A stretch of 64,000 nucleotides of DNA from Mactromeris polynyma (GCA_032209605.1 JASFXZ010000014.1:19177231-19241230); one strand, 5' to 3'; shown: positions 1-12,375, numbered from the stretch's first letter. Translations and numbers: made by a program. The notes: generated by a model from the letters alone, not told the origin.

Positions 1-1220
1 TTAAGTATGTCAAATCAATGTCTTTATTGTCTGTGTGAGACAAGGGTTTTGTCATCAATTTAATTCTGAACATGAATTAACATTCAAAAATGTCGGAAGA
101 GCTAGGCTGGCTAAATCTTTGAAGTATAAATATTTTTGGGTGACAGACAGTTGTAATCTCATTGTGTTTATTACAAATTGAGATCACAGACTGATATGAC
201 CTAATCATTTCAATTATCAAAGGCACTAATTCTATCAAACAGGAAATAGCAATATGAATTAACACATATAAGATCTCCTGGGGTTTTATGACTCTTGTGT
301 TTTTACAGCTGACACCAAGGGCAATTTTCAATTACAGTAGTGACCAGTAGAACTGATCTGCCGAGGGCGTGGTTTATGAATTGCAAAACAATAGGCACCC
401 ACCAATCAAATTAATTAAAATACAAGAAAGGCAATTAATAACTGTCAATTATCAATTCATACGAGAACACAGAAATTGTTTAAACATTGAAACTAAATGG
501 CCAGCCAGCCACGAAAGACGTCTAAAAATAATGTATGGATTATAGCGCTTTGTCCCGTTTTCAGAAGAGATTTCTTTTAAAAGTGACTATAAACAATCTA
601 TATTTAATGTGAATAGGAATAACCAAACAGACAGTGAGTTTCATATTTTATTTTTACATAAATATATTGTTTTAGACAGTGCGTCTGCTGATAACATTGT
701 ATCGATGCGCCATATCTGGTGTAGCGCATCTGTGGCATTGAGGTCTTTGGCTATATCCATGTTCTTTTATATGTCGGTCCATGACTGAAATGACGAAAAA
801 TATTTATGGTTCTTCTTCAGACTTGCGTACGATTTCACATTAACATCAAAATACGGTCTTCCAAGTCCATATTAACGACTGAGTTTGTGAAATAAAAATT
901 CCCAGTATGTCGCAAAATTATGTGACAAACAAATATTAAGCATCTAACTAAAGCAATTTCGCAAAATCCATTAGGTATAAGTTGTTTTATATATCTCAAA
1001 ATACATCCTAAAACAAATTACATCTGTAACATACCTTATCTTTCATTCCATCGCCGAAAAATTGGTTACGTCGCCATTTCGCGCTCTAAATATTACCGTT
1101 TATAGTAATTGTTTATCCTCTAATGACGTCATCGAAGGGCAGATAATTCTATTTACGGTATAATTGAAAGGGTGTATTTTATAAACGCAATGTTGACATA
1201 TAAATTCAATCTGTTTTAGA
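1..1220. other. Intergenic, upstream of cGAS-like gene
   Basis: AT-rich non-coding sequence. I see no convincing coding exon or repeat. The bases ending at 1220 (ctgttttag) look like a 3' splice site just before the ATG at 1221, so a 5' untranslated exon may lie in or beyond this stretch. Confidence 0.4.
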
Positions 1221-2402
1221 ATGTGCACGATACCAAATTACAGCGACCTGGTCTCACACAGACTGTCGGAAGTCCTTGGTGAAATCGGAATCAATGTACA
1301 TATGGTTGTCAAGAGAAGAAGGGTATTTTTATTGCGAGAATCGATGGGAACAGTCGTGCACAGATTCTTAAAACAATATAGAAACACTTGGTATAACTTT
1401 GGAAGTCAGAGTGAAGGAACGACTACCAACAATATGAACTCAGACATTGACATTTTATATTGTGTGGGAGAATTTAACGTCATTCAGAATTGGGAGAACT
1501 GGGAACTGAACAAAATAAATCTACGTATGGTACAATACGAATCCACCACTCCAGGTTACTGTATGTTACAGTTCCTTAAAGACGATGAACCAATGCCTTA
1601 TGAGTTCGATCAATATTGTGAACAAAGTATGGATGAGGGTGTTCTTCTAAAGCGTTCTGTACTGAAAAACAGTCTTGTTGAAGGAATGCATATGGAAGGC
1701 CCTTCTATGTCACGATCAGGGCGTCCCGGGTTTCTTGATGAAGATATTGTCATAGCTTGGCCATGCAATGAATGGCCTACACCATGCAAGCAGTGGAATA
1801 CGTATACAGGGGCAGGATACTGGCCCACGAAGGATGTTAAAGATATGGTGGAGAATTCGTTATGTTTTGTCGTTCCTGTTGGTGGCAAAGGTGGGGAGAA
1901 TGACGAAGCAGAATGGAGACTTTCAACCTCAATGGCAGAAAGAATTCTCATGTTCAGTTTAAACATAACTCAGATAAGGTGTTATGTCTTGATGAAGTTG
2001 ATTCTGAAGACATTTATACCAGAAGATCCAGAAACTGGTAAAGTCCTAACGAGCTTTATGTGTAAGACCATTTTATTCCATTGTTGCCGGAACACTGCGC
2101 CTGAATTCTGGCAAGAAAGGAATATTCTACAATGTATATCAATGGCTTTGCTTAATCTACAAGATTGTGTACAATGCAGAACATGCCAACATTTTACAAT
2201 ACCAGAAAACAACTTAATGCGGGAAAAAATAAGCGACACGGTGAAATCAGATCTGTTGAGAATCATACAAAATCTCTTAGAAAGTGGTGGTAAGTTTTTA
2301 CTGGAAATATCAATAGATAATCTTGGACAAAGAATCTATGACAAACTATCTGCCCTTCAACATACACTTTGCCATTTCGGCATTGCGCAAACACAACAAT
2401 AG
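1221..2402 (+). CDS. cGAS-like receptor / Mab-21 domain nucleotidyltransferase
   Basis: A single 393-residue ORF with the cGAS/Mab-21 nucleotidyltransferase fold, a family that in animals senses nucleic acids and makes cyclic dinucleotides for STING. Seen directly: the G-S start of the active-site loop at residues 61-62, the metal-binding D-I-D at 75-77, and a third acidic residue at D175 in EDIVIAWPCNEWP, which lines up with the third catalytic Asp of human cGAS. The helix EWRLSTSMAERIL follows near 227, and a helical C-terminal lobe (KTILFHCC...) completes the domain. No intron interrupts it. The ATG at 1221 directly follows a possible splice acceptor. Bivalve members are usually longer, with a TPR-like tail; here a TAG ends the frame and the tail continues as broken sequence. 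The ligand is unknown. A Mab-21-like protein without enzyme activity is the alternative, but the intact triad argues for a cGLR. Confidence 0.8.
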   Translation: MCTIPNYSDLVSHRLSEVLGEIGINVHMVVKRRRVFLLRESMGTVVHRFLKQYRNTWYNFGSQSEGTTTNNMNSDIDILYCVGEFNVIQNWENWELNKINLRMVQYESTTPGYCMLQFLKDDEPMPYEFDQYCEQSMDEGVLLKRSVLKNSLVEGMHMEGPSMSRSGRPGFLDEDIVIAWPCNEWPTPCKQWNTYTGAGYWPTKDVKDMVENSLCFVVPVGGKGGENDEAEWRLSTSMAERILMFSLNITQIRCYVLMKLILKTFIPEDPETGKVLTSFMCKTILFHCCRNTAPEFWQERNILQCISMALLNLQDCVQCRTCQHFTIPENNLMREKISDTVKSDLLRIIQNLLESGGKFLLEISIDNLGQRIYDKLSALQHTLCHFGIAQTQQ

Positions 2403-3306
2403 CTTGAACATGATAGTGGATATATTGCATTAAATCTAGCTTTGATTGTCAGTAGTTGTCACAAAGTAGTTCTAATGTACTTGAATGCTAAACATCCACT
2501 GGATGACATGAACAGGTAAATGAAAATTGTAAACGATTATTGCAGCGAGAGTTTCAAACTAGAGAGAGTTGGATGTAACCTTTTTGTACCTTTAGTGCAA
2601 AGTACCATAGGATCAATATTAGCATCATCAGACATCAGAAAACGCAAGGTATTGTCCAAGGAAGCAGTGGACATGCTTCAGTCTGGAGAACATAGTGATG
2701 TTATTTCTGGAAAACTTAAACTTGCTTCCGTTCATTTTATGGCTGGAAATATTGGACAATCTTTAGAGCATGATACATCAGTATGATGACGAGTTGGTTG
2801 AACAAGCGTGTTTATGTTACGAATACCCTAGATATCAACTTAAATCCAAATATAAAGCATTTTCTTTCGAACACAATGAAGATTCTATCAGAACTTCAGA
2901 ATCATTCTGTGTTCGATTCCTACCATGTGAGAAATATTGCATTCCGGATGAATTACGCCAAGAGTTGCGTAGATCTAGAGCAGACGACATTCAGTACCGA
3001 CACAAATATGAGGACGTCTGGATGGACTGGGTGGTGGTTGATTCTATTATCTTACTTTACTTTCTACAATACAAAATTTATAGAAAGCTTCAGCGACCAG
3101 ATGACATGCAGTTGGCTCTGGAACAACTTGCCAATGCTGCTGAGTCTGAAACCAACCTGGGCCACAGGGAAACAGCATTCAACTTGTTAGGACAATGTAT
3201 GGAACAGGGAAAACGTTTGGATGATGCGCGTAACTGTTACACACGATCGCTTGAGATAAGACCAAGAACTAATGCAGCTAACTTCCACATACACAGAATT
3301 AATTAA
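2403..3306 (+). pseudogene. Decayed C-terminal tail of the cGAS-like gene
   Basis: Coding-like sequence continues past the TAG at 2400-2402 in the same frame, meets a TAA at 2517-2519, continues in frame from 2520 to the TGA at 2784-2786, then shifts by one base near 2770 and runs on to 3306. The last part (about 3103-3290) reads like the TPR-type helices at the end of bivalve Mab-21 proteins, for example NLLGQCMEQGKRLDDARNCY and SLEIRPRTNAANFHI. Two in-frame stops and one frameshift indicate either that the full-length gene has become a pseudogene, or that the enzyme now ends at residue 393. Introns removing the stops are less likely, because coding similarity seems continuous across them. 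Confidence 0.65.
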
Positions 3307-5096
3307 AACAAGAAAGGACTTAATTGATTAACACAAAGCAAATGTACTTGTATGTGACGTTCACTGTAAGATTTGCTGTCAGTACTGACTGGCTACTGCA
3401 AGGCTCGAGCGACATGATCAACGTTTAAGACAAGACATATCCGTAAACTACAGTTTACCAATTCGCTACTTTGTTCGGCAGTGTGTAAACTGCTGAGTAT
3501 GTTGTCGTTTGTTCCCAAAGTTTTGAATTAACATGGTACATATTTAAAATGAATATTGGAGCAGGGTGGGAAATACCACGGAGAATGCCACAAACTAAGT
3601 GCACGTGACAGCCATCTTAAAAGCACAAGGGACATGAAAATGTATACAATGTACATACAAGACACAAACATGAATGAAGGGTGATATTAGGGGTGCAAAT
3701 TGGAATGGACAGTGGTAAAAACGTTCCAAGTTATCTCCCATTATATATCCCTTCTAAAGTGTATATATAGTATAATGTATATACAAGGAGTCTAACGCTT
3801 TTTACACCCGAGAAGTCAAGTCAAGGCAAAATGTATTTATTGTCGGATGCTTACATTCGCCATGTATGGCTATTTGTCGACCTCTTTCCGCGACTGAAAT
3901 TGCACTTTATACATCAAAATATATCCATGAAATGCACCGAAGCATGGATAATATATCTTCAAACGACACCTTCTGTATGCAACTCAGACAAGAGTTAGCG
4001 AAGTTCTCCTCTGAAATAGCCGCCAACATGTGCGCATGTAGCACTAACTGCACAATTAATGTCTTTGGCACAAGAACATGGTCCAGAATTATAACAATTA
4101 CTCACTTCGCTGCACTCAGAACTCAGATGTCGAAATTTTCTCTGTTGTGTCTGAGTATAGCGATTTCAGTGAGGGGAATAGATTGCAGTGCATACTGAGT
4201 GTTGAGTATTCTTTGTACATAACACACTTTCTTTGAGATTTGAGTGAGGATTTGAGAATAAGGGCAAGTTTCAGTGCTTAGTTTTGAATAAAACTGTTTT
4301 ATTCTTACCCTTAAATCTCAGATTTGCACTTAAATTTCAAACATAGTGGACCACACACAATACAAATTACCTTGTTAAGACTTAATCCACTTCTTACTCT
4401 CAAACCCCTAACATAGAATGGACAGAATATTTATAAGGTCCGAGTGCTGATAGCAGATGGTTGAGTAACGATAACTATAATTTCGGACCATGGTTGTAAC
4501 ATAGGAAGCTGTCATTGTGAGTAATTAATATACAGCGTAGGAGCCGGTATCACAATTGAGTTAAATCTAAGTTAAATACAGAATAATCATTTATTGACCT
4601 TTGCCAGTATTGTGGGTAAAATATATGATTATAATAACTTTAATCGCCTGGACAGGTCGATGCAAGTCTTGTAATTTCGTGCTCAACGTCTCAAAATGTA
4701 GAAAGTAGTGTAATAGTCGCAAAATATCATTTTCATGCTTGTATACGAAGGCAGATCAAATCTTTGTTTATTTCGCCATAACGATGACAATGAATTGGCG
4801 CTGGTTTCAAGAAACGTTTCACACTGTTTTTTGTCTCAAGTGAACTAGTAAAATGCTGAAAACTACATTGGCACTTCGGTTATTCGACAACCTTCCATCC
4901 GAATAATTTGGTATAATCGGAAATAAATACCAGGTCCCGATCTATCTTCTTCTCGTCAAATTGAAATGGGCTATTCGAAACTATGTATTATTCGAAATAG
5001 AATTTCGGACCTGATGAATTCGAATGAACGAGGTGAGGCTGTAAATCATCTGATTTTCGAGCAATGAAAACATTTTCGTTTACTCTTCTTTTACAG
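3307..5096. other. Intergenic or intronic gap before GUSB exons
   Basis: I could not recognise any of the missing upstream beta-glucuronidase exons here. A 110-codon ORF at 3866-4198 shows no protein-like features. Around 4870-5035 lies an AT-rich segment with repeated ATTCGAA-type words and an ending (cgaatgaacgaggtgaggc) that resembles a segment near 21860-21960, so it is probably a degraded dispersed repeat. Confidence 0.4.
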
Positions 5097-6144
5097 GTAC
5101 CAAGCTTCGTGTTTACAGAAGAATTTCAAGTTGAATTTCTACAGGAGTACCATAAAGCGTTTGATAATTTGCGACTAGAATTCTTGGTTGGCGAAATGCC
5201 TTGGAACTTTGCAGATTTCATGACTATTCAAGGTAAATCATTTTAATCAAAGGTTTCGCTCCGATTATTGACACACATTGTGTAGTGACCAGCCTGAATA
5301 TTCAAACCAATATTCACAAATGAATCTGATTATTAGAACTTCTCTCAAGTCAAAAGATGTTCTTGCTCTGAGGACAACATTCGCTCCATGATAACAAGTA
5401 CAATTATATTATTCTGCACCCAGTATACAGTTACGTGTATCTTGAATGTCTATCTAGCCATACTTAGTATGACGTCTGGACCACACGAAATTGGGTAGGT
5501 AGGACTTTGACAAGCCTGTTGATTTATGCTGGATACATCAAGCATTGTGTCTTACAAATTAGGGAACTAAACATTGTATGGGGACTGATACCTTTACTCG
5601 CAAATTGGGGAATTTTGCATCTCGAATAATAGGATGAGGAAATTTGAGCCATACATGCGTTACCACTTATTTACTAACTTCTACCATTTTCAATCAGTTA
5701 TGGAAAATTTAGAACATTGATTGTCAAATAAAACTTTGTCCTTATCTATATGATGAATTTGGATTAACTCCAACTGATTTTATAGAAGATTTTATTTGTT
5801 TTTGTGACTGGACTTTTAAGTTGAGACAGGGGAACACATACACTTCCACATATAGTTGGAGAATGTTTCCTATAAACATCCTCAAAATGGCCAAACAAGA
5901 CTTTAAGTGCTTTGCAATACTTCATTTAACGTCAACTGCTAAGTTTTTTACAACTACATGTACCTTGTTTCTTCGGTGAATGTTTAATGGACATTATTCA
6001 ATCATTTCAGGCATAACTCGAGTGGTCGGCAATAAGAAAGGGTTACTGACACGCCAACGTCAGCCCAAGATGTCTGCACATTTGATACGTGACAGATACA
6101 TGAGAATGATACATGGGGACTCGAACATGTGTACTAGACATTAG
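5097..6144 (+). CDS. GUSB: Beta-glucuronidase, last two exons (partial)
   Basis: Two exons, 5097-5232 and 6011-6144, join in phase (g + gc) and encode the C-terminal end of a glycoside hydrolase family 2 beta-glucuronidase, a lysosomal enzyme that removes terminal glucuronic acid from glycosaminoglycans. Seen directly: [12 protein letters not shown] in the first exon, and [15 protein letters not shown] in the second, which carries the N-x-K motif that contacts the glucuronate carboxylate. The stop is TAG at 6142-6144. The exons carrying the catalytic acid/base and nucleophile glutamates should lie upstream, but none are recognisable back to position 1. This is therefore either the end of a gene with a very long intron containing the cGAS-like ORF, or a truncated duplicate. 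The reading frame itself is intact. Confidence 0.82.
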
Positions 6145-8402
6145 TGTTTAGTGCAGATTATTTGTGGCAACATGGTTTGCGACCAGTTTAAATGGATACG
6201 TGTGTTCCTTTGTGCCATAACGTGTGGGAATTTTACGCCGTTTTCAAGCATGTACTATGGTCGTTTGTTTGTATAAATGTTTCTTACTGTATCACACGCC
6301 ATGTAATATAATCACCATGCATATTGTATTGCATAATAACACTCTCTTTATATAAGTACATTGACACTTTGTAGTATTCTGGTCGATACATCAGGGGCTC
6401 GCTCGATTTTTAGAAGAGTTTAGCTGTACGTGTTCAAATGACAGCATTTGATGAAGTACTACAGTGCAACCCATGTTTTGCTGTTTTTGAAACGTTGTGG
6501 CTGTATATATGTTAACTTGATTGGAAGTTATACCACAGGAAATATTGTACTTTTGTTTACGAGAGATTGGTGCTCGAGAGAGAGCAGCTTTGGAAATGTT
6601 GTACCGTATACATGTTATATGACCTTCGTCGATGGCATGCTGCAAAATACATGACTTATAGTACTTCAAAGTAAATCGCTAGTAGACTTGTTATATTCGT
6701 CCGGAGTTTGATCATTATCAAGGCAGATCCGCATGAATGACGTAGTACTGTCAGTACTTAGACCTGTCATAAAGACACTCTTAACGTCGCATATGATCAA
6801 CAAGTAACATGAGCTACAGTATTTGTGCGACCAACCAGGAATCCACTAACAGGCTTATCTGGGCTTATTTATTACTTGGTACGGTACTACCCTTTATATC
6901 CTGAGTGCCTATTATAATTAAGGGAGTTACCAGAACCATGTTCACGTCTTTACTATGACGAGGCTAGGGATCAAACCCAAGTACCCCGCACTAAAAGTGG
7001 ACAATCTACCAATTGAACTTTTGCGGCGGCTTTAAAGACAACAAGACAAATGCCCGTTAGATTCTGTGATTTAATATCCAGATAATTCTTCGCGAAGATA
7101 TGGCTCATGGACAATCTCCGAAGCTGGTTACTCCCATCTCTCTGTGTGTACACTTTGCTTTCTCGTATTCACAACTGAAAAAAGATTCATTATCATTATG
7201 ATAATACTTGTAATTTGCTAAGACTTTGATGACCTACAGTGCGAAACATGAGCCTATCAACCAAGACAACACGTTTAGGACTAACATTCCGCATTGGTTT
7301 TCATACGGTCTCTACAGAAACGGTCTTGTACTTGCATTCAGTGTTGTTGATCGGGCGATAAAAATGTAACCTGACAAAACAATAAAAGATTGTGCGCATT
7401 TAATGGATTTTATACTTAACACATATTTGTCTTTACATTGATTAGTCTTAACTAGACGTAGTGGCTCTTCTGCTTAAATTACATTCGCTAAGCCAACAAA
7501 CTGACTGATCAAAAGTGTTCTTGCGCCTTTTTTACTGTTATAATTTACAAGACTATAAATGGCATGATTGCGAGTGTGATCATGCAGTTGATGTACATTG
7601 ATAAACATAACAAACGCAGAATACCAGCAACAGTGTAACACATATACCGGTCAACAGTTCTCACTCGTCTAGTATTTCAACATGGCTTCTAAAAGCTGCT
7701 GGATACAACGCAGGTCAATGTTGTTTGTGGAAAGCTATTACATCTATGATTCAAATGAATTTAACTATCGAACGAAAAGAGTCGATATGAACATGCCAAG
7801 TTCACGTTCATCGGTTTATTCCACTATCTCGAAATGTAGTGAAGATACACAAAATGGCGGGGTAGCTCTTTTGGTCAGTATATATATATACAGTAAAACC
7901 TCAATAATAAAACCACACTTAAAAATTGTCTTTATATTGAGGTGGTCTTAATATTGAGGCTGAAGTAAGTACAAAATAGTGAAAATGGACTTGAACATTG
8001 CGTTCTTAATTTACACGTGGGCTTATTATTGAGGTAGTATTTAAGTGAGGATTTCCTGTATCAACAAGTTATACAATTAGCTGCCACAGGACGTCCATAC
8101 ATCACGTTATCGCGAACAATACGTGTGTAGGGCGCTACACATTGTACATTTACCCTGTCACTCTATCGTTTAAGTATGAAAACGCCTTCAAATCGGACTG
8201 ATCGCATCTTGTACTTGTATCGATTGCAAGAATTTGGCAGATGATACTTTGTCGAATTATTGTCGACAGCAATTTACACTCTATACGGATTCGTTTAACA
8301 ACGATCGTAAAACTAGGTGATTATCTTAATATCTTAATTAGTTTCTTACTAAAATACTTCAATCAACATTTAATCAAACTTAAATATCAAAATGCTGCTC
8401 AC
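6145..8402. other. Intergenic with degraded repeats
   Basis: No convincing gene. At about 6955-7030 there is a tRNA-like segment read on the minus strand (B-box-like word 'gggatcaaaccc'), probably a SINE head. A MITE occupies 7891-8058 and is listed separately. A short ORF at 7682-7951 runs into that MITE and is not protein-like. Confidence 0.4.
7891..8058. mobile_element. TA-flanked MITE, family A copy 1
   Basis: It begins CAGTAAAACCTCAATAATAA and ends with a degraded complement (ggatttcctg), flanked by TA. The interior alternates 'ggtcttaatattgaggt' words in both orientations, so the whole element folds back on itself. Further copies lie at 10951, 18868, 29086 and, more worn, 48405. The CAGT terminus and TA flank suggest a Tc1/mariner- or pogo-type origin. 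Confidence 0.65.
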
Positions 8403-8609
8403 TAATTCAAGTATGTTCGTCCATCTGAGGCACACACTTTACTTTCGTTGGTTGGACAGTCTTCTTTGCTCAGTGATGTGCAGAAAAAATCAACAATTAC
8501 TTCATTACCAGCTACTGGTATAGAAGTAGCAGAATCAACATCAGTGCAGTCACCTTCATGTAACAGATCAAGGGATGGATCAGCGCAATGAGCTTTGCTA
8601 AATTCACAC
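8403..8609 (-). CDS. Kazal-domain exon (partial gene or remnant)
   Basis: A 207-bp exon with a good acceptor (tttatttcag, in gene orientation, just upstream of 8609) and a possible donor (gtgagc just past 8403). Translated on the minus strand it gives the second half of a Kazal domain (CEFSKAHC, then DPSLDLLHEGDC), a spacer, and the first half of another (CTSLSKEDCPTNESKVCASDGRTYLN), then a TAG unless the donor is used. Kazal domains act as serine-protease inhibitors and occur in follistatin- and agrin-type extracellular proteins. The exon begins and ends in the same phase, as expected for a shuffled repeat-domain exon. I found no other Kazal exon nearby, so this is an isolated exon of a gene with long introns or a remnant. 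Confidence 0.6.
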
Positions 8610-10950
8610 CTGAAATAAACCACAACACTACAGTCAATACAAACACAATATAAGGTACCAAACGATATGAAGTCGAAGGATTTCAACCAGAACTTGCTAT
8701 TCTAAGATTTTATTAAAAACACGAATCTTAGTTCTGTGTTCCGTATTAGACTTGTCCCAACCATGTTGTATGGTATGCATGTATAATAAGCTTTTAGTTA
8801 AAACTTAATCATTTTACCGTGATTATGAAACAAGTTCTTACAACTTATACTAATCACTCTAGATGACTAAATAAGCCACACCCATTGTGTACAGTCCGTA
8901 GGCACGTAGTTGTGTAATCTAGTACATGTACTAGTATTAAAAATGCTATTAACGTATACATTTTATTTCCTTACATAATCTGAATCCTACACAACCGACG
9001 ACATTTAATAAAATACTCAAGTGCCTAGTGTTAGATGTATAGTCATATTGTCAGTGAACTCGTGGTCATGGCATGTGGTTGACTATTAGCATGTATATCG
9101 TATGCAATGACCAATGCACAACAATACCGATGCGTTATGGACATTACATACGCCTGAAACAATATTCTTGTCGATTTATTTAGTGCAGATCAACCTCTCC
9201 CAAGCAACACCATCTGGGAAATGCACTGCTGTTTGTTGCTGAGGAGAGGTTCTTGTTCTACAGAGGTAAAATTGTAGCTCTTATTTATGGCGGGAAAATT
9301 GATAATGTTGTTCAAGAGAGGGGCCGCTCTGGAATGGTTTCACTTTATCTAAACCATCATAACTTGAGTTCGTATATTCTACGGTCAGCCATGTCTTATC
9401 TCATGTCAATGTACTTGGCTACAAGACACAGTATTGAAAGTTATAAAATGGCGAGTTTATCGTTAACACTGACCTGTTGGCATACGTAACAATATTGGTA
9501 CCGCAATAACGTCCCGATATAAAACGATCACAGTTGTCAAACTGTGTTATATAGTCACATGCGTAGAAAGGTGAACTGGTTTGACCAAACACTCCTGTAA
9601 GAGATTAAAATATTGCACTACTGTCAGTCTACAAAGGGCGATTCCACAAGTCACGTATTCGCTAAAGAACCTGCTGGCCCATATATGGTACAAGTTACCA
9701 GCTAAAACATCTATAATACTAGCAATTAATGCACGGTTGTGGCAGATGATGCATATAATTATGCCAAACAACTCTTAAACAATTCCAGGTGAAAAGGGTC
9801 ATTGCTTACTTAACCTCTTATATTGATACTTCAAATAATCAAACCTAATATTTCGAACGCATTGTTTGTGCTATGCGTAGAATGTCTTAAGACTTACTAG
9901 CTATCGAAACATGAGTTTGATGTCTATGGACTCTTCAAATTCGATAATATCATACATGAGGACATTAATGCAAAACCAGAATAGTCTTACAATAACACCA
10001 GTACTTTGAATTACTGCAGCTTTATCAAATACGGAAGTGGTTTATCTTCGTTTTGAAATACGAAAGCAGTTTTTCGGTGCAGCCGTACTAACATGGCTTT
10101 GCTGTTTGCATATCAGTTTTGTGTAAAGCAAACAAATCCTACGTTCACCAACAAGGCAATTTCTCTTCAACCGAACAACGTTTGTTACATTGACGCGGAT
10201 TGGTTAACCTTTCGATAAAGGGTACGATATTTTACCGAAATCCACTGAATTTCGGTGAATTTACCGAAACCCATTTTGAATGTGGAATGACCATCAATCG
10301 TTACATCTCGGCATTTTTTCTGTTGCATAACAAATTGCGCCAACCATCTTTTTAAAGATATTTCTTGTTTAGAGAGTTGCTGAGAGCTGCTCAATTAAGG
10401 TCTCCCCAATTTATTGACAGGCGCCTAGACATTCAAGCAACAGCAACTAATGATAAAACAATCGAAACAAAGAAACATTTACCAAAAGCATGAACAGAAG
10501 CGAAACTTATAAGCGGCACTTACATTTTGACAGTTAGATATAAAATGTTCTTACCATTTGTGATGGCAACGCTAAAAATAAATATCCCCAGCATTGCTAC
10601 AATTCCTGACTTTGTACGGTCGATTTATTATTTGTGATATAAATGAAAACCGATTTAAGATAGTGTGGTGGAAAAGTCTTATCAACAAATGTCACGAGTA
10701 AACTAAATCTTATCATGATATGGTCCCGATTTTACTTCTTCGTTATCTCTGTCTAAAATCAAATACAAAATTGAAATATAGATACTGAATTGTAGAATAA
10801 TGTCTGTCATGTGTATTAACTATTCAATTTTCTTTAAAAAAAATACAACGATATTGAAGTTCTGTTTTAACACATTTTATTTTTATTGTTCAGATTCAAC
10901 ATGGAATATTAATGGATACAAATAAGAATTGGACTGCTAGTATTTGTATG

Positions 10951-11141
10951 CAGCAAAACCTCACTTAAAGACCACCTCAAAAATAAGACCACCGCGAAAT
11001 TAAGAACACAACTTTCAAATCCATTTTCACTGTTTTGCTCTTTATTCAACCTTATTCAACCTTATTCAACAACATTAAGAACACTTCAATAAGAAGACCA
11101 GTTTTCAAGGGTCCCATTGTCTTATTATCGAGGTTTTACTG
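10951..11141. mobile_element. TA-type MITE, family A copy 2
   Basis: Starts CAGCAAAACCTCACTTAAAG and ends TTATCGAGGTTTTACTG, giving terminal inverted repeats of the same family as 7891-8058. It contains a small internal triplication of 'cttattcaac' at about 11049-11070. Confidence 0.65.
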
Positions 11142-11564
11142 CACTTACAGTGGCCATCATCCTGTGACAAGAATCAGTACAATATATCATGTTTCATAGT
11201 AACTATAAACACCACGTATGATACAATTGTATAAATATTAAGAAAAAAACAACAAGAGAATAAGATAAATCGGAAATTACTTATTGAAATGGGCAATATT
11301 AAATGTTTTAACCATATACACATTGATATTGCATTGACGCTTCGATCGTCGGAAGAAAATAACCCCGAACATACACAACAAAATGTATAGGCTACATTTG
11401 AAGTAAATATAAACTTTTCATTTTCGGTCAGCAATTTTCTATGATCTACGTGGTATTATAGATAGATGGTGAAATGGTGATGCCTCTCAACACAGATCCC
11501 TGGGAAAACTGTTAACGGTTAACAGTCTACAAACAATAGGTAGGCCTACTGATGCGGTACATGA

Positions 11565-11965
11565 GAGCAGGGATGCAAGGAATGGTCTGGCCGACCATAA
11601 AACATAATTAAGGACGATTTGGGGGCAACAAGGGGAAAAGTTTAAAGGAAGGAATATATCACGGAACAAGTCAAGAAAGTCAGTAATAAATGATTATACA
11701 CATTATTGATCTAAGAGAAGGAATAAGTTGCTACATGGAACGCCACATACATAAGACAGTGTCTCCCACACATACCTCAGGGAAAACAACAATCCATAAA
11801 ACATAAGGCACTTGATGAGGTTAAAAGGTGCAGTATACGTTAGGGAACAGTTGCGCAAGGAATGGCCTGGCAGACCACAAGGAACTAACTAGGAGAATTA
11901 AAAAGGACAAACAATGAAGGGGGATTGATGGAAGGAAAATACCACATGACAAGCCAAGACAGCCG
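11565..11965. repeat. Diverged direct duplication, about 280-bp period
   Basis: Segments 11565-11685 and 11845-11965 share an ordered series of words: 'aaggaatggtctggccgacca' against 'aaggaatggcctggcagacca', then 'gaaggaa', then 'acaagtcaagaaag' against 'acaagccaagacag'. This indicates an old tandem duplication. No coding potential is seen. Confidence 0.5.
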
Positions 11966-12375
11966 GCAACAACAGGCCGACACTGGGCAGAAAACAACCT
12001 GAACACTATATATATATATATGTATGTGTATATATAAAGTGAAAGAATTGCAAAGGGGAACAACGTTAATTTACTGGTAGATAGGCCTAGGGCTTACTTT
12101 TAACAATTACTTTCAAAGAAAAATTATAAATAAAGTCTGCAATCACTCATTCCTAATGGGCATTAAAGGGACAACACCTTTGCAATCAAGGATTGGGCTA
12201 CGATTACGGGTCCGTAAAAAAGTATACGACTATGAGTATTATTTGCAAATAAATGTATTATTCGGTAGTTATATCGAATTATCCGGTATAATTCCGTATT
12301 ATTCGGCTTTAAGAGTAATCGGAATTTCCCATAACATTCAGTGAAAGGGGAAGGAACTCCCGACTAGATCCCACG

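Larger units (their letters stand above)
8610..12375. other. Intergenic, repeat-rich
   Basis: No gene recognised. Contents: a fold-back at 9192-9251 whose arms read cctctcccaagcaac and gttgctgaggagagg; MITE family A copy 2 (10951-11141); a diverged direct duplication at 11565-11685 and 11845-11965; a TA/TG-rich microsatellite near 12007-12037; and a segment at 12240-12310 with repeated 'ttattcgg' words. Confidence 0.45.

Noticed and set aside
77..331. 84-codon ORF on the minus strand
   Set aside because: No recognisable domain, no splice or homology support, and AT-rich sequence makes ORFs of this length common by chance.
1610..1966. ORF antisense to the cGAS-like gene
   Set aside because: It is a shadow of the coding frame, which has clear family motifs on the opposite strand.
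3866..4198. 110-codon ORF on + between the cGAS-like tail and GUSB
   Set aside because: The composition does not resemble any GUSB exon or known family, and no splice sites frame it.
12007..12037. TA/TG microsatellite
   Set aside because: A simple repeat of a kind common in such genomes; nothing unusual about its position.
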